Below, piece after piece: positions 20,208 to 29,104 of a stretch of 64,000 nucleotides of DNA; the first letter of the stretch is position 1, and every line of letters starts with the position of its first letter. The stretch comes from Arthrobacter ramosus (GTDB lineage Bacteria; Actinomycetota; Actinomycetes; Actinomycetales; Micrococcaceae), in the NCBI RefSeq assembly GCF_039535095.1, contig NZ_BAAAWN010000001.1, positions 1,550,001 to 1,614,000 of the forward strand, given 5' to 3'. The position numbers were made by a program, and so were the translations under genes. The notes under the pieces are model-generated. The model saw nothing but the letters and a program-made list of their open reading frames with translations. It made no database searches and was not told the origin of the DNA.

Positions 20208-20293
20208 GACCTACCTTTGATTCAGAGGCCGCGGCACCCCCGCAACAAAGGAGGGCCGCAGGCACCCACAAACCACGTCAAAGGAGACCTACC

Positions 20294-21229
20294 ATGACCA
20301 CCAACCTTGTTGAACAGTCCGGCACCGCTTCCGTCGAAGCCGGGAGCCAGGACGTACTGCGGAACCTCTACGCTGATTGGGCAGAGATCATGGCGACCAC
20401 GCCGGACCTGACCATGCGCCTGTTCCGTTCCATTTTTGACGAGTGGCACCAGCCGACCGTCGAGCCCGAGGGCGTCATGTACCGTGAGGACACCGTTGGC
20501 GGGGTTCCGGGCATCTGGTGCCTGCCCGAGGGGGCGGACCAGAGCAAGGTGCTCCTGTACACCCATGGCGGTGGATTCGCCGTAGGTTCGGCCTCCAGCC
20601 ACCGCAAACTGGCAGCCCACGTCGCCAAAGCACTTGGATCCGTCAGCTTCGTGCTGGATTACCGGCGCGCCCCCGAATTCCAGCACCCGGCACAGATCGA
20701 AGACGGCGTGGCCGCCTTCGATGCCCTCGTCGCCTCCGGCATCGCCCCTGAGGACATCACCACCATCGGTGATTCCGCCGGCGGCAACCTCGCCATCGCC
20801 ATTGCCCTCGCCCTCAAGGAACAGGGCAAGCGCACCCCCGGCCGAGTCATCGCCTTCTCGCCGTGGCTGGACATGGAAAACAAGGGCGAAACCCTCGTCA
20901 CCAACAACGACACGGACGCCCTGATCACCCCCGAGCTGCTCGAAGGCATGATCGCCGGCGTCCTCGGCGGCACCATCGATCCCAGGACACCCCTGGCCAA
21001 CCCGCTGCACGCCGACTTCAACGACTTCCCGCGCCTGTACATCACCGCCGGCAGCGTCGAGTCGCTCCTGGACAACGCCACGCGTCTGGAGGAACGCGCC
21101 AAAGCCGCCGGCGTGGACGTCACCTTGTCCATCGGCGAGGGCCAGCAGCATGTCTACCCGTTCCTGGCCGGGCGCTCAGCCCTCGTGGCCCAGGAGTTCG
21201 ACAAGCTCGCCGCCTGGTACCGGAAATAA
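20294..21229 (+). CDS. HSL-family alpha/beta hydrolase, lactone hydrolase candidate
   Basis: ATG at 20294 after AAGGAG yields 311 aa. It has the hormone-sensitive-lipase motif THGGGFAVG (oxyanion hole, residues 90-98) and nucleophile elbow GDSAGGN with Ser161; Asp and His follow near the C-terminus (ITAGSVESLLDN, QQHVYPF). Pathway position directly upstream of a Baeyer-Villiger monooxygenase suggests ring opening of a lactone such as epsilon-caprolactone to 6-hydroxyhexanoate, the role of ChnC. Esterase activity on other substrates is not excluded. Confidence 0.85.
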   Translation: MTTNLVEQSGTASVEAGSQDVLRNLYADWAEIMATTPDLTMRLFRSIFDEWHQPTVEPEGVMYREDTVGGVPGIWCLPEGADQSKVLLYTHGGGFAVGSASSHRKLAAHVAKALGSVSFVLDYRRAPEFQHPAQIEDGVAAFDALVASGIAPEDITTIGDSAGGNLAIAIALALKEQGKRTPGRVIAFSPWLDMENKGETLVTNNDTDALITPELLEGMIAGVLGGTIDPRTPLANPLHADFNDFPRLYITAGSVESLLDNATRLEERAKAAGVDVTLSIGEGQQHVYPFLAGRSALVAQEFDKLAAWYRK

Positions 21230-21298
21230 CCCGGCCACGCCGCACCCCACACCATCCACTATTTCGTCCCCTGCATCAGAACGACAAAGGAGTTCGCC

Positions 21299-22924
21299 AT
21301 GACTGCACAGAACACTTTCCAGACCGTTGACGCCGTCGTCATCGGCGCCGGCTTCGGCGGTATCTACGCCGTCCACAAGCTTCACAACGAGCAGGGCCTG
21401 ACCGTTGTCGGCTTCGACAAGGCCGACGGTCCCGGCGGCACCTGGTACTGGAACCGCTACCCGGGGGCACTCTCGGACACGGAGAGCCACGTCTACCGCT
21501 TCTCCTTCGATAAGGACCTCCTGCAGGACGGCACTTGGAAGCACACCTACATCACCCAGCCGGAAATCCTCGAGTACCTCGAGGACGTCGTTGACCGCTT
21601 TGACCTGCGCCGCCACTTCCGCTTTGGCACCGAGGTCAAGTCCGCCACCTATCTCGAAGACGAGTGCCTGTGGGAGGTGACCACCGGCGGCGGCGCGGTT
21701 TACCGCGCCAAGTACGTCATCAACGCCGTGGGGCTGCTGTCGGCCATCAACTTCCCGAACCTGCCCGGGATCGACACCTTTGAGGGCGAGACCATCCACA
21801 CCGCCGCCTGGCCCCAGGGCAAGTCCCTCGCCGGGCGCCGCGTCGGCGTGATCGGCACCGGTTCCACCGGCCAGCAGGTCATCACAGCCCTGGCCCCGGA
21901 AGTCGAACACCTGACCGTCTTCGTCCGCACCCCGCAGTACTCCGTCCCGGTGGGCAAGCGCCCCGTGACCACCCAGCAGATCGCCGAGATCAAGGCCGAC
22001 TACGACAACATCTGGGCACAGGTCAAGCGTTCCGGCGTGGCCTTCGGCTTCGAGGAAAGCACCGTGCCGGCCATGAGCGTCACCGAAGAAGAACGCCGCC
22101 AGGTCTACGAGAAGGCCTGGGAATACGGGGGCGGCTTCCGCTTCATGTTCGAAACCTTCAGCGACATCGCCACCGACGAGGAGGCCAACGAGACTGCAGC
22201 ATCCTTCATCCGGAACAAGATCGTCGAGACCATCAAGGATCCGGAGACGGCACGGAAACTGACGCCCACCGGCCTTTTCGCCCGTCGCCCGCTCTGCGAC
22301 GACGGCTACTTCCAAGTGTTCAACCGGCCGAACGTCGAGGCAGTGGCCATCAAGGAGAACCCCATTCGGGAAGTCACCGCCAAGGGCGTGGTGACTGAGG
22401 ACGGCGTGCTGCACGAGCTGGACGTCATCGTCTTTGCGACCGGTTTCGACGCCGTGGACGGCAATTACCGCCGCATGGAGATCACCGGGCGCGACGGCGT
22501 GAACATCAACGACCACTGGGACGGGCAGCCCACCAGCTACCTGGGCGTCTCGACAGCGAAGTTCCCCAACTGGTTCATGGTGCTGGGACCCAACGGCCCG
22601 TTCACGAACCTGCCGCCGAGCATCGAGACGCAGGTTGAATGGATCAGCGACACGGTGGCCTACGCGGAGGAAAACGGAATCCGGGCGATCGAACCGACCC
22701 CGGAGGCCGAAGCCGAGTGGACCGAGACGTGCACCACGATTGCGAACATGACGGTATTCACGAAGGTCGATTCATGGATCTTCGGCGCAAACGTCCCGGG
22801 CAAGAAGCCCAGTGTGCTGTTCTACCTGGGCGGCCTGGGCAACTACCGCGGCGTCCTGGACGACGTCGCTGCCAACGGATACAGCGGCTTTGAGCTGACG
22901 TCCGAAGCCGCCGTCGCTGCCTGA
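21299..22924 (+). CDS. Baeyer-Villiger monooxygenase, cyclohexanone monooxygenase type
   Basis: The 541-residue flavoprotein has an FAD Rossmann motif VVIGAGFGG (about 13-21), the Baeyer-Villiger fingerprint FEGETIHTAAWP at 161-172, and the NADPH motif GVIGTGSTG near 183-191. The late motif VFATGFDAVDGNY is characteristic of the cyclohexanone monooxygenase clade, as is the length. It would insert oxygen next to the carbonyl of a cyclic ketone to form a lactone, using NADPH and O2. ATG at 21299 follows AAGGAG. The gene sits between lactone hydrolase and aldehyde dehydrogenase genes, as in cyclohexanol-degradation clusters. Exact substrate range is uncertain. Confidence 0.93.
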   Translation: MTAQNTFQTVDAVVIGAGFGGIYAVHKLHNEQGLTVVGFDKADGPGGTWYWNRYPGALSDTESHVYRFSFDKDLLQDGTWKHTYITQPEILEYLEDVVDRFDLRRHFRFGTEVKSATYLEDECLWEVTTGGGAVYRAKYVINAVGLLSAINFPNLPGIDTFEGETIHTAAWPQGKSLAGRRVGVIGTGSTGQQVITALAPEVEHLTVFVRTPQYSVPVGKRPVTTQQIAEIKADYDNIWAQVKRSGVAFGFEESTVPAMSVTEEERRQVYEKAWEYGGGFRFMFETFSDIATDEEANETAASFIRNKIVETIKDPETARKLTPTGLFARRPLCDDGYFQVFNRPNVEAVAIKENPIREVTAKGVVTEDGVLHELDVIVFATGFDAVDGNYRRMEITGRDGVNINDHWDGQPTSYLGVSTAKFPNWFMVLGPNGPFTNLPPSIETQVEWISDTVAYAEENGIRAIEPTPEAEAEWTETCTTIANMTVFTKVDSWIFGANVPGKKPSVLFYLGGLGNYRGVLDDVAANGYSGFELTSEAAVAA

Positions 22925-22946
22925 CACGGCACCGCACACCGCTGCC

Positions 22947-22977
22947 GGCCGGTGCCATCGAACTGATGGTGCCGGCC
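22947..22977. other. intergenic hairpin between monooxygenase and aldehyde dehydrogenase genes
   Basis: GGCCGGTGCCATC pairs perfectly with GATGGTGCCGGCC around a five-base loop. There is no T-run on either side, so it is more likely an mRNA-stabilising or processing structure than a terminator. Confidence 0.55.
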
Positions 22978-23023
22978 GCCGGCCTTGATTCCATACTCTT
23001 TAACCACAGAGGAGAACCCACTC

Positions 23024-24403
23024 ATGGGTGTGTACACCACGATCGACCCGGCCACCGGGGACGCAACCGCACAATACCCGGAGATCTCCGACGCCGAGCT
23101 GGACACTCTCATCACAAACAGCGCGTCGGCCTACCGTTCCTGGCGCACCACGCCGTTAGAGCAGCGCCGTGCTGTCCTGGCCCGCACCGCCGAAATTCAC
23201 CGCGAGCAGGCCGAAGAACTCGCCAAGCTCCTCACCTTGGAGATGGGCAAACCGATTGCGCAGGCCAGGGGAGAGGTCGAACTGGTCGCGTCGATCTACC
23301 AGCACTACGCCGACAACCTGGAGGAGTACCTGGCGGATGAATCCCTCACGTTCAAGGGCTCCGGCACGGCCGTTGTCCGCAGCGAACCGATAGGACCACT
23401 CGTCGGGGTCATGCCATGGAACTACCCTTACTACCAGGTGGCACGCTTCGCCGCCCCGAACATCGCTTTGGGCAACACCATCATCCTCAAGCACGCCCGC
23501 AACTGCCCCCAGTCCGCCCTTGCCATCGAAAGAGTGCTCAGTGAGGCCGGACTGCCGGTCGGTGTATACGCCAACGCGTTCATCTCTTCGGCGCAGGTCG
23601 CAGCCGCCGTCGCTGACCGGCGCGTGCAGGGAGTGTCGCTCACCGGGTCCGAAAAGGCCGGAGCCGCCGTCGGCGAGGTCGCAGGCCGGAATCTGAAAAA
23701 GTGCGTCCTGGAACTGGGCGGATCAGACCCGTTCATCGTCCTCGATGATGCCGACATCGACGCCGCAGCGGCCGCCGCCGTTATCGGCCGGCTCTCCAAC
23801 GGCGGTCAGGCCTGCACGGCGTCGAAGCGGTTCATCGTCGCAGACGGGGTGTACGAGGAGTTCCTTCAAAAGTTCCTCGACGCGATGGCCTCCTGGCAGT
23901 CCGGGGATCCCACTGACTCCGGGACCAAGCTCGGACCGCTGGCCTCGTCCGCGGGAGTCGAGGAACTGGACGAGCTTGTCCAGGATGCAGTCTCCCAGGG
24001 CGCGGAACTCCTGCTCGGTGGCGAACGCCCCGACGGTCCGGGCGCCTATTACCCGGCCACAGTCCTGGCAGGCGTCACACCCCAAATGCGCGCCTTCACC
24101 GAGGAACTGTTCGGCCCCGTAGCCGTCGTCTACCGCGTCGGCTCCCTCCAGGAAGCGATTGATTTGGCCAACAACTCACCGTTCGGCCTGTCCTCCAGCG
24201 TGTTTACGTCCAATGCCAAGAACGCGGACCGGCTGGCCGAGGAGCTTGAGGTCGGCATGGTGTGGATCAACAGCACCAGCAAGAGCTCGCCCGACCTGCC
24301 GTTCGGCGGCGTCAAGGGCTCGGGCTTCGGGCGGGAACTGTCCCGTTACGGCTTCAACGAATTCGCCAACAAGAAGCTGGTCCGGAACCCGGGAGTTCGC
24401 TGA
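23024..24403 (+). CDS. NAD(P)-dependent aldehyde dehydrogenase, ChnE-like candidate
   Basis: ATG at 23024 after AGAGGAG gives 459 aa. The catalytic Cys264 is in GGQACTASKR and Glu230 in VLELGGSDPF; the N169-equivalent region is PWNYPYYQ. It resembles succinate-semialdehyde dehydrogenase subfamily members, which use short omega-oxo acids. In this cluster it would oxidise 6-oxohexanoate to adipate (inference). A TTG-type extension from 22985 lacks support. It converges on a TetR gene. Confidence 0.88.
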   Translation: MGVYTTIDPATGDATAQYPEISDAELDTLITNSASAYRSWRTTPLEQRRAVLARTAEIHREQAEELAKLLTLEMGKPIAQARGEVELVASIYQHYADNLEEYLADESLTFKGSGTAVVRSEPIGPLVGVMPWNYPYYQVARFAAPNIALGNTIILKHARNCPQSALAIERVLSEAGLPVGVYANAFISSAQVAAAVADRRVQGVSLTGSEKAGAAVGEVAGRNLKKCVLELGGSDPFIVLDDADIDAAAAAAVIGRLSNGGQACTASKRFIVADGVYEEFLQKFLDAMASWQSGDPTDSGTKLGPLASSAGVEELDELVQDAVSQGAELLLGGERPDGPGAYYPATVLAGVTPQMRAFTEELFGPVAVVYRVGSLQEAIDLANNSPFGLSSSVFTSNAKNADRLAEELEVGMVWINSTSKSSPDLPFGGVKGSGFGRELSRYGFNEFANKKLVRNPGVR

Positions 24404-24411
24404 GTGCTGGA

Positions 24412-24451
24412 TGCGTCATGCTGCGGGCCTATCTGCCTGCAGCATGACGCA
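24412..24451. terminator. convergent hairpin between aldehyde dehydrogenase and TetR genes
   Basis: TGCGTCATGCTGC pairs perfectly with GCAGCATGACGCA around a 14-base loop, immediately after the aldehyde dehydrogenase stop and before the TetR stop. It lacks a T-run, so termination may need other factors. Confidence 0.6.
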
Positions 24452-24456
24452 CCCGT

Positions 24457-25089
24457 TTAAGCAGGGTGAGGTTCCTTCGCAAATGCGGGGAAGAGCGCAG
24501 CGACAAGTCGTCTGCCAAACTCTTCATCCAGGGGAGAGCCGCTGAGGAACAATCGGTAGTAGATCGGGCCGAGCAAGAGGTCGGTGACCAGCTCGGGGTC
24601 CAGTCCGTCCCGCAGCTCTCCTCTGGCAACGCCGCGTTCGACGAGTGCAGTGACCTCCTCCACGCGTTGGCTCACAACCCTTTCCCGGTAGGTTCGGGCG
24701 AGCTCTGCGTCGGCGGCAACTTCTGAGACCAGGCCCTGCATGATCCGCCCCAGGAGCGTGTTGGACATGAGGTCCACGGTTCGGTCGACCAGCCGCGTCA
24801 GTTCAGTCAGCGTGTCCAGAGCATACGGCTGGGTGCTGACATCGCCCACCATGTCCAGCAGGACGCCGAGGGCCAAATCATTCCGTGACCGGTACCGGCG
24901 GTAGATGGTGGTCTTCGCGACCCCCGACCGTTCAGCCACTCCTTCAATGGTCAGCCTGCCGAAGCCGGACTCCGCCAATAACTCCCGGGCAGCGACCAGG
25001 ACCGCTCGCTCCGTCCTGGCGCGCCGCTTCTGATGCCCCGACACCAGCCCCCCACCTGATGCCCCCTGGCCACCGCTTGAAGAATCCAT
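24457..25089 (-). CDS. TetR-family transcriptional regulator
   Basis: Product (about 210 aa from the ATG at 25089; an ATG at 25119 is also in frame) has an N-terminal TetR helix-turn-helix: RTERAVLVAARELLAESGFG followed by GVAERSGVAKTTIYRRYRSR. The C-terminal half is an all-helical ligand domain. It is divergent from the carboxymuconolactone-decarboxylase-like gene at 25203, with a palindrome between them, so it probably represses that unit and possibly itself. Confidence 0.88.
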   Translation of the reverse strand: MDSSSGGQGASGGGLVSGHQKRRARTERAVLVAARELLAESGFGRLTIEGVAERSGVAKTTIYRRYRSRNDLALGVLLDMVGDVSTQPYALDTLTELTRLVDRTVDLMSNTLLGRIMQGLVSEVAADAELARTYRERVVSQRVEEVTALVERGVARGELRDGLDPELVTDLLLGPIYYRLFLSGSPLDEEFGRRLVAALFPAFAKEPHPA

Positions 25090-25134
25090 CTGGATACCGC
25101 CCTTCCGTCGCCCCGCCATCAAGTGCTAATATTA

Positions 25135-25147
25135 CTACGCAACGTAG
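25135..25147. promoter_or_regulatory. candidate TetR operator
   Basis: Perfect dyad CTACG-CAA-CGTAG in the 80-120-base gap between divergent genes. The position near the start of both transcription units fits a repressor site for the adjacent TetR protein. Confidence 0.6.
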
Positions 25148-25202
25148 CGTTTTGTTCTGTTTCAAGACTACCACCCCCAGACCAGCCTAGAAGGGCAGCA
25201 TC

Positions 25203-25616
25203 ATGGCCACAGATCGATACCAGCGCGGGCTTGACCGCATGATGGAACTCGTCTCCACGGAACACTCCAACACGTTCGACCACGCCAAGCTGGTGGAGTC
25301 CTATCAGGCTCTGGACGCGGAACTGGCGGACTACATTGTTTCCTTCGCCTTCGGGGACATCTACTCCCGCGACAGCCTGACCCAGCAGGAACAGACCATG
25401 GTGACCATTTCCACGCTGGCCGCACTCGGCACGGAGGTCCAGCTGAAACTTCACATCAACGTTGGCTTCAACGTGGGCCTGACGAAGGAGAAGATCGTCG
25501 GTGCCCTGATCCAGTGCATCCCCTACATCGGATTCCCCCGCGTCCTCAATGGCCTGACCCTCGTCAAAGAGGTAATGGCAGAACGCGGCATGGCCCCCGA
25601 AGCCGGTACCGACTGA
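25203..25616 (+). CDS. carboxymuconolactone decarboxylase / AhpD-like family protein
   Basis: The 137-residue protein resembles the CMD fold: SLTQQEQTMVTISTLAALG, then LKLHINVGFNVGLTKEKIVGALIQCIPYIGFPRVLNGL. The usual AhpD CxxC pair is absent, so a peroxiredoxin-reductase role is unlikely. The family includes gamma-carboxymuconolactone decarboxylase and many uncharacterised helpers. Divergent from TetR and followed by a hydroxyacid dehydrogenase. Confidence 0.82.
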   Translation: MATDRYQRGLDRMMELVSTEHSNTFDHAKLVESYQALDAELADYIVSFAFGDIYSRDSLTQQEQTMVTISTLAALGTEVQLKLHINVGFNVGLTKEKIVGALIQCIPYIGFPRVLNGLTLVKEVMAERGMAPEAGTD

Positions 25617-25677
25617 GGCCTGACCTCCGGCTCTCCTTCGCCCCGACGCCCCACCACTACGACGAAAAGATCACATC

Positions 25678-26511
25678 ATGAGCAAGAAAATCGGTTTCGT
25701 AGGACTCGGAACTATGGGACTTCCCATGGCAGTCAACCTGAACAGGGCCGGCTTCGAGGTGATCGGGTACGACGCCTTCGAGGGATCCCGCCAGAAGGCC
25801 GTTGCGGCGGGAATCACCATGGCCGAAACCCTGAAGGACGTCGCCGAACAGGCGGATGACGCGGTCGTGTCCATGGTCCGTGACTACGCGCAGAACGTCG
25901 ACGTCATCCTGGGCGAAGACGGGCTCCTGTCCGCCGACCCCAAAGACCTGACGATCATCGTCATGAGCACCCTGGACCCCGACACGATGAACGAACTGGG
26001 CGGGCAGGTCGAAGAGCGCGCCGGAGTGAAGCTCATCGCCGCCGCCGTCAGCGGCGGTGCCACCGGCGCCCAGGCCGGCACCCTGTCCATCATGACTTCG
26101 GGTGCGGAGGACGTCGTTACCGCCGCCCGGCCGTACTTCGACGCCGTCGGATCCAACGTCTTCTACTACGGCAACCAGCCCGGCAACAGCCAGGCCGCGA
26201 AGCTGGTCAACAACCTCGTCCTCGGCATCAACATGAACGCCGTCGCCGAAGGGCTCAAGTTCGGCGCGCAGTACAACCTGCCCGAAGCCGAACTGCTCAA
26301 CCTGTTCAAGGTCAGCACTGGCGACAGCTGGGTTGCCAGGAACTGGGACTCCGTTTCCGAGTGGACCGCTGACACGGCCCTGGCAGTGCTGCTCAAGGAC
26401 CTGAAAGCCGCGCACCTCAAGGGCCTCGAGCACAACATCGCCATGCCCTTCAATGCCCTGTCCTCCACCCAGCTCTTCAACTCCATGGGAAAGAAACCGC
26501 AAGCCAAGTAA
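25678..26511 (+). CDS. 3-hydroxyisobutyrate dehydrogenase-family NAD(P)-dependent oxidoreductase
   Basis: The 277-residue enzyme begins MSKKIGFVGLGTMGLPMAVNL, the family's NAD-binding and substrate-site signature. It has AAVSGGATGAQAGTLSIM (substrate loop) and catalytic Lys in NSQAAKLVNNLVLG. It oxidises beta-hydroxy acids or reduces short semialdehydes; a role in an omega-hydroxy acid step of this island is possible but not shown. It lies about 60 bases after the CMD-like gene. Confidence 0.87.
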   Translation: MSKKIGFVGLGTMGLPMAVNLNRAGFEVIGYDAFEGSRQKAVAAGITMAETLKDVAEQADDAVVSMVRDYAQNVDVILGEDGLLSADPKDLTIIVMSTLDPDTMNELGGQVEERAGVKLIAAAVSGGATGAQAGTLSIMTSGAEDVVTAARPYFDAVGSNVFYYGNQPGNSQAAKLVNNLVLGINMNAVAEGLKFGAQYNLPEAELLNLFKVSTGDSWVARNWDSVSEWTADTALAVLLKDLKAAHLKGLEHNIAMPFNALSSTQLFNSMGKKPQAK

Positions 26512-26601
26512 ACGACTGGGCCTGCAGCGACGCCGCGAGACCATTCGGGCCTTCGGAGCATCCCGTCATGTCCGTCCCGCCTCGAAAGGATTCCCCTCCC
26601 T

Positions 26602-28200
26602 GTGCCCCTCCGCACAAGCCTTCACCGCCTCCGCCCCTGGTTCGGCGATCTATTCGCCCTGCGGGACGCGCGGGCAACCATCGCTCCGTCCTTGCAGGCG
26701 GGCATCATTTCATCCGTAACCGTGGTGGTCTCCTGCCTCCTCTTCGGGCCGGAACTCGGCGCCATCTCCCTGCTCGGCTCGATGCTCGCGCTGTGGGAAT
26801 CCAAGCGTCCGCTGTGGGCCCGGGTCCGCAACGGGCTGCTGATCGCCGCGACCATGAGCCTCTCGATGGCCCTCGGCGTCCTCGTCGCCCCGTACCGGTG
26901 GGCTGCGATTCCGGTGATCGTCGTACTGATCCTTGCCGCCGCCGTGGCCTACTACGGCTTCCTGCTGACCCGCGGTCCCGGCCCCCTGCTCCTGTTCTAC
27001 GGCGCCGTGCTCGGCACCTACTTCGGCGCGGACCCAGGCCTTGGTTGGAAGATTGTGGGGATCACCGCCTTTGCAGCGCTGTTCACCTGCGGCTTGACGC
27101 TGCTCGTCCTTGTTGCCGACCCGCACCGCCCGGAGCAGCGCGCCGTTGCCGACGCCCGGGGGGGCGTTGAAAATTACCGCGCCGCCGGAGCGGGCGCATC
27201 GGGAGCCGACACATCCTCCGGTGCCGACCGGTCCCGCAGGATTTTGGCCAGCGCCTACGCCGCCGTCAACCGTGCGTGGCTGACCTTGAACTCCGCCCAT
27301 CCGGCCACTAAGGGCCCGGGCCACCGCAACCGTGAGAACGAGCTCCTCGCCATCAATCGGGATCTGGCCGCCAGGGTCCTGGAACACTCAGGCATTCCCG
27401 GCCGGATCCGGCAGCTAACCCCGGACACCCCGCTGCTACTCGGACGACCCGGCTTTCGCTTTTTGCTCGCCCATGCCCTTCGCCGGGACTCGGTCGCCTG
27501 GTTCACGGCGTGGCGAATCGCACTGGCCGCCGGTCTCGCCGGCCTCGCCAGCGAGCTGGCGGGCATCGGGCACTCCTACTGGGCAATCCTGACGGCCGCT
27601 CTGGTGCTGCATCAATGGACCGGCCGCATTGCCACCACCCGGCGGGCGGTCCACCGGGCCCTCGGCACCTTCGTCGGACTTTTCGCGGTCGCGCTCGTCA
27701 TCGTCCTGGACCCCGGCCCCTGGTGGGTCGTGGGCATCATCATCGGCTGCATGATCGGACAGGACGTCCTCGTCCCGTTCAACTACTTCCTCGCGCTGAT
27801 CCTCGTGACCCCCATGACGTTGCTCGCCATCGAAGCCACCGGCCAGGGCGGTTCCCCCTCGGACCTCCTCGTCGACCGGCTGCTGGGCACACTGATTGGA
27901 GGGTTTATTGCCCTGGTCATCACGTGGGCCACGAGCACCCGGTTCCCCGCCCGACTCCTACGCGCCCAGTACACCCGCGTGGAAGCCGCCATCGCCGCCG
28001 TCGAACGCTCTATTGCCAATGGCGCGGCAAACACCGCGGCCGGACGCAACGCACGGGTCGAGCTCAGCTACGAACTCACCCACCACTACAGCGTCGCCGC
28101 CCGGGCCTCCGCCGAGGAACCGCGCCTGGCATCCCTGAAGGAAAAGGACGACAGGATCATCGACAAAGGCTACGCGGCGCTGGCGAAAACCTGGCTTTGA
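26602..28200 (+). CDS. FUSC-family membrane protein (aromatic acid exporter-like)
   Basis: GTG at 26602 gives 532 aa with two sets of five to six membrane segments (about 30-175 and 300-430), a cytoplasmic loop between them and a C-terminal soluble tail. The second half carries the FUSC-type segment HSYWAILTAALVLHQWTG...RAVHRALGT. Relatives export aromatic or hydrophobic organic acids. In this island it may relieve accumulation of pathway acids (inference). It ends 22 bases from the convergent beta-oxidation operon. Confidence 0.82.
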   Translation: MPLRTSLHRLRPWFGDLFALRDARATIAPSLQAGIISSVTVVVSCLLFGPELGAISLLGSMLALWESKRPLWARVRNGLLIAATMSLSMALGVLVAPYRWAAIPVIVVLILAAAVAYYGFLLTRGPGPLLLFYGAVLGTYFGADPGLGWKIVGITAFAALFTCGLTLLVLVADPHRPEQRAVADARGGVENYRAAGAGASGADTSSGADRSRRILASAYAAVNRAWLTLNSAHPATKGPGHRNRENELLAINRDLAARVLEHSGIPGRIRQLTPDTPLLLGRPGFRFLLAHALRRDSVAWFTAWRIALAAGLAGLASELAGIGHSYWAILTAALVLHQWTGRIATTRRAVHRALGTFVGLFAVALVIVLDPGPWWVVGIIIGCMIGQDVLVPFNYFLALILVTPMTLLAIEATGQGGSPSDLLVDRLLGTLIGGFIALVITWATSTRFPARLLRAQYTRVEAAIAAVERSIANGAANTAAGRNARVELSYELTHHYSVAARASAEEPRLASLKEKDDRIIDKGYAALAKTWL

Positions 28201-28222
28201 GGGCAGGCGACGGGCGGCCAGT

Positions 28223-29104
28223 TCAGCTCCAGTCGAAGAAGCCCTTGCCGGTTTTCCGGCCGAGTTCGCCGCGGGCCACCTTGTCGCGCAGGATCGGCGG
28301 GGGAGCGAACCGTTCACCGAGGGTTTCATGGAGGTATTCGGCGATGCCAAGGCGCACGTCCAGACCAACAATGTCCGTGGTGCGCAGCGGCCCCGTGGGG
28401 TGTTTGTAGCCGAGGACCATGGCGTTATCGATGTCCTTAGCTGAGGCAACGCCTTCCTCGACCATGCGCATCGCTTCCAGAGCAATCGCTACACCCAGCC
28501 GGGATGACGCAAAGCCCGGGGCGTCATTGACCACGACGGCGGTCTTGCCCAGCCCCTGGACCCAGCTCCGTGTCTGCTCGACGAGATCGGGCCGGGTCTG
28601 CTTGCCAATGACCACCTCAATGAGGGTGGAAGCCGGGACGGGGTTGAAGAAGTGCAGCCCCAGGAAGTCCTGCGGCCGTTCCAGCTCCTCCGCCAGGCCG
28701 GACACCGACAGCGAGGATGTGTTCGAGGCCAGCACCGCGCCAGGGACGAGTTGTTCCTCGACCTTGCGGAGCGCTGCCACCTTCAGAGCCCAGTCCTCGG
28801 GTACGGCTTCCACGACCAGCTCGCGGTCACCGAAGTCCGCGTAGTCCACAGAAGTCTTCAGGCGGGAGACCATCTCATCGAGGTTGCCACTGTGGGGGTC
28901 GCGCTCGATGGATTTCGCCGCTGAGGATGCGACTCGCTCACGGCCTGCCTGCGCGGAGGCTTCATCACGTTCGATAACCACCACGTCTGCCCCCTTGACC
29001 AGGAAGGCGTGTGCGATGCCCGCTCCCATGCGCCCGCCGCCAAGGACGCCAACGCGGGCTGGGAGCCCGCCGGTGCGACTGGATGGCGCTGATGGATTAT
29101 TCAT
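28223..29104 (-). CDS. 3-hydroxyacyl-CoA dehydrogenase (3-hydroxyadipyl-CoA candidate)
   Basis: The 293-residue product has the NAD motif GVLGGGRMGAGIAHAF and the catalytic HFFNPVP; the C-terminal dimerisation domain follows from DAPGFASSRLG. It oxidises 3-hydroxyacyl-CoA to 3-oxoacyl-CoA. It is the last gene of a five-gene minus-strand operon whose thiolase is PaaJ/PcaF-like, so 3-hydroxyadipyl-CoA is the favoured substrate. Its ATG directly follows the enoyl-CoA hydratase stop. Confidence 0.9.
   Translation of the reverse strand: MNNPSAPSSRTGGLPARVGVLGGGRMGAGIAHAFLVKGADVVVIERDEASAQAGRERVASSAAKSIERDPHSGNLDEMVSRLKTSVDYADFGDRELVVEAVPEDWALKVAALRKVEEQLVPGAVLASNTSSLSVSGLAEELERPQDFLGLHFFNPVPASTLIEVVIGKQTRPDLVEQTRSWVQGLGKTAVVVNDAPGFASSRLGVAIALEAMRMVEEGVASAKDIDNAMVLGYKHPTGPLRTTDIVGLDVRLGIAEYLHETLGERFAPPPILRDKVARGELGRKTGKGFFDWS

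Noticed and set aside
20198..20293. Upstream extension of the lactone hydrolase gene
   Set aside because: The in-frame extension overlaps the operator and lacks a ribosome site; AAGGAG precedes the ATG at 20294.
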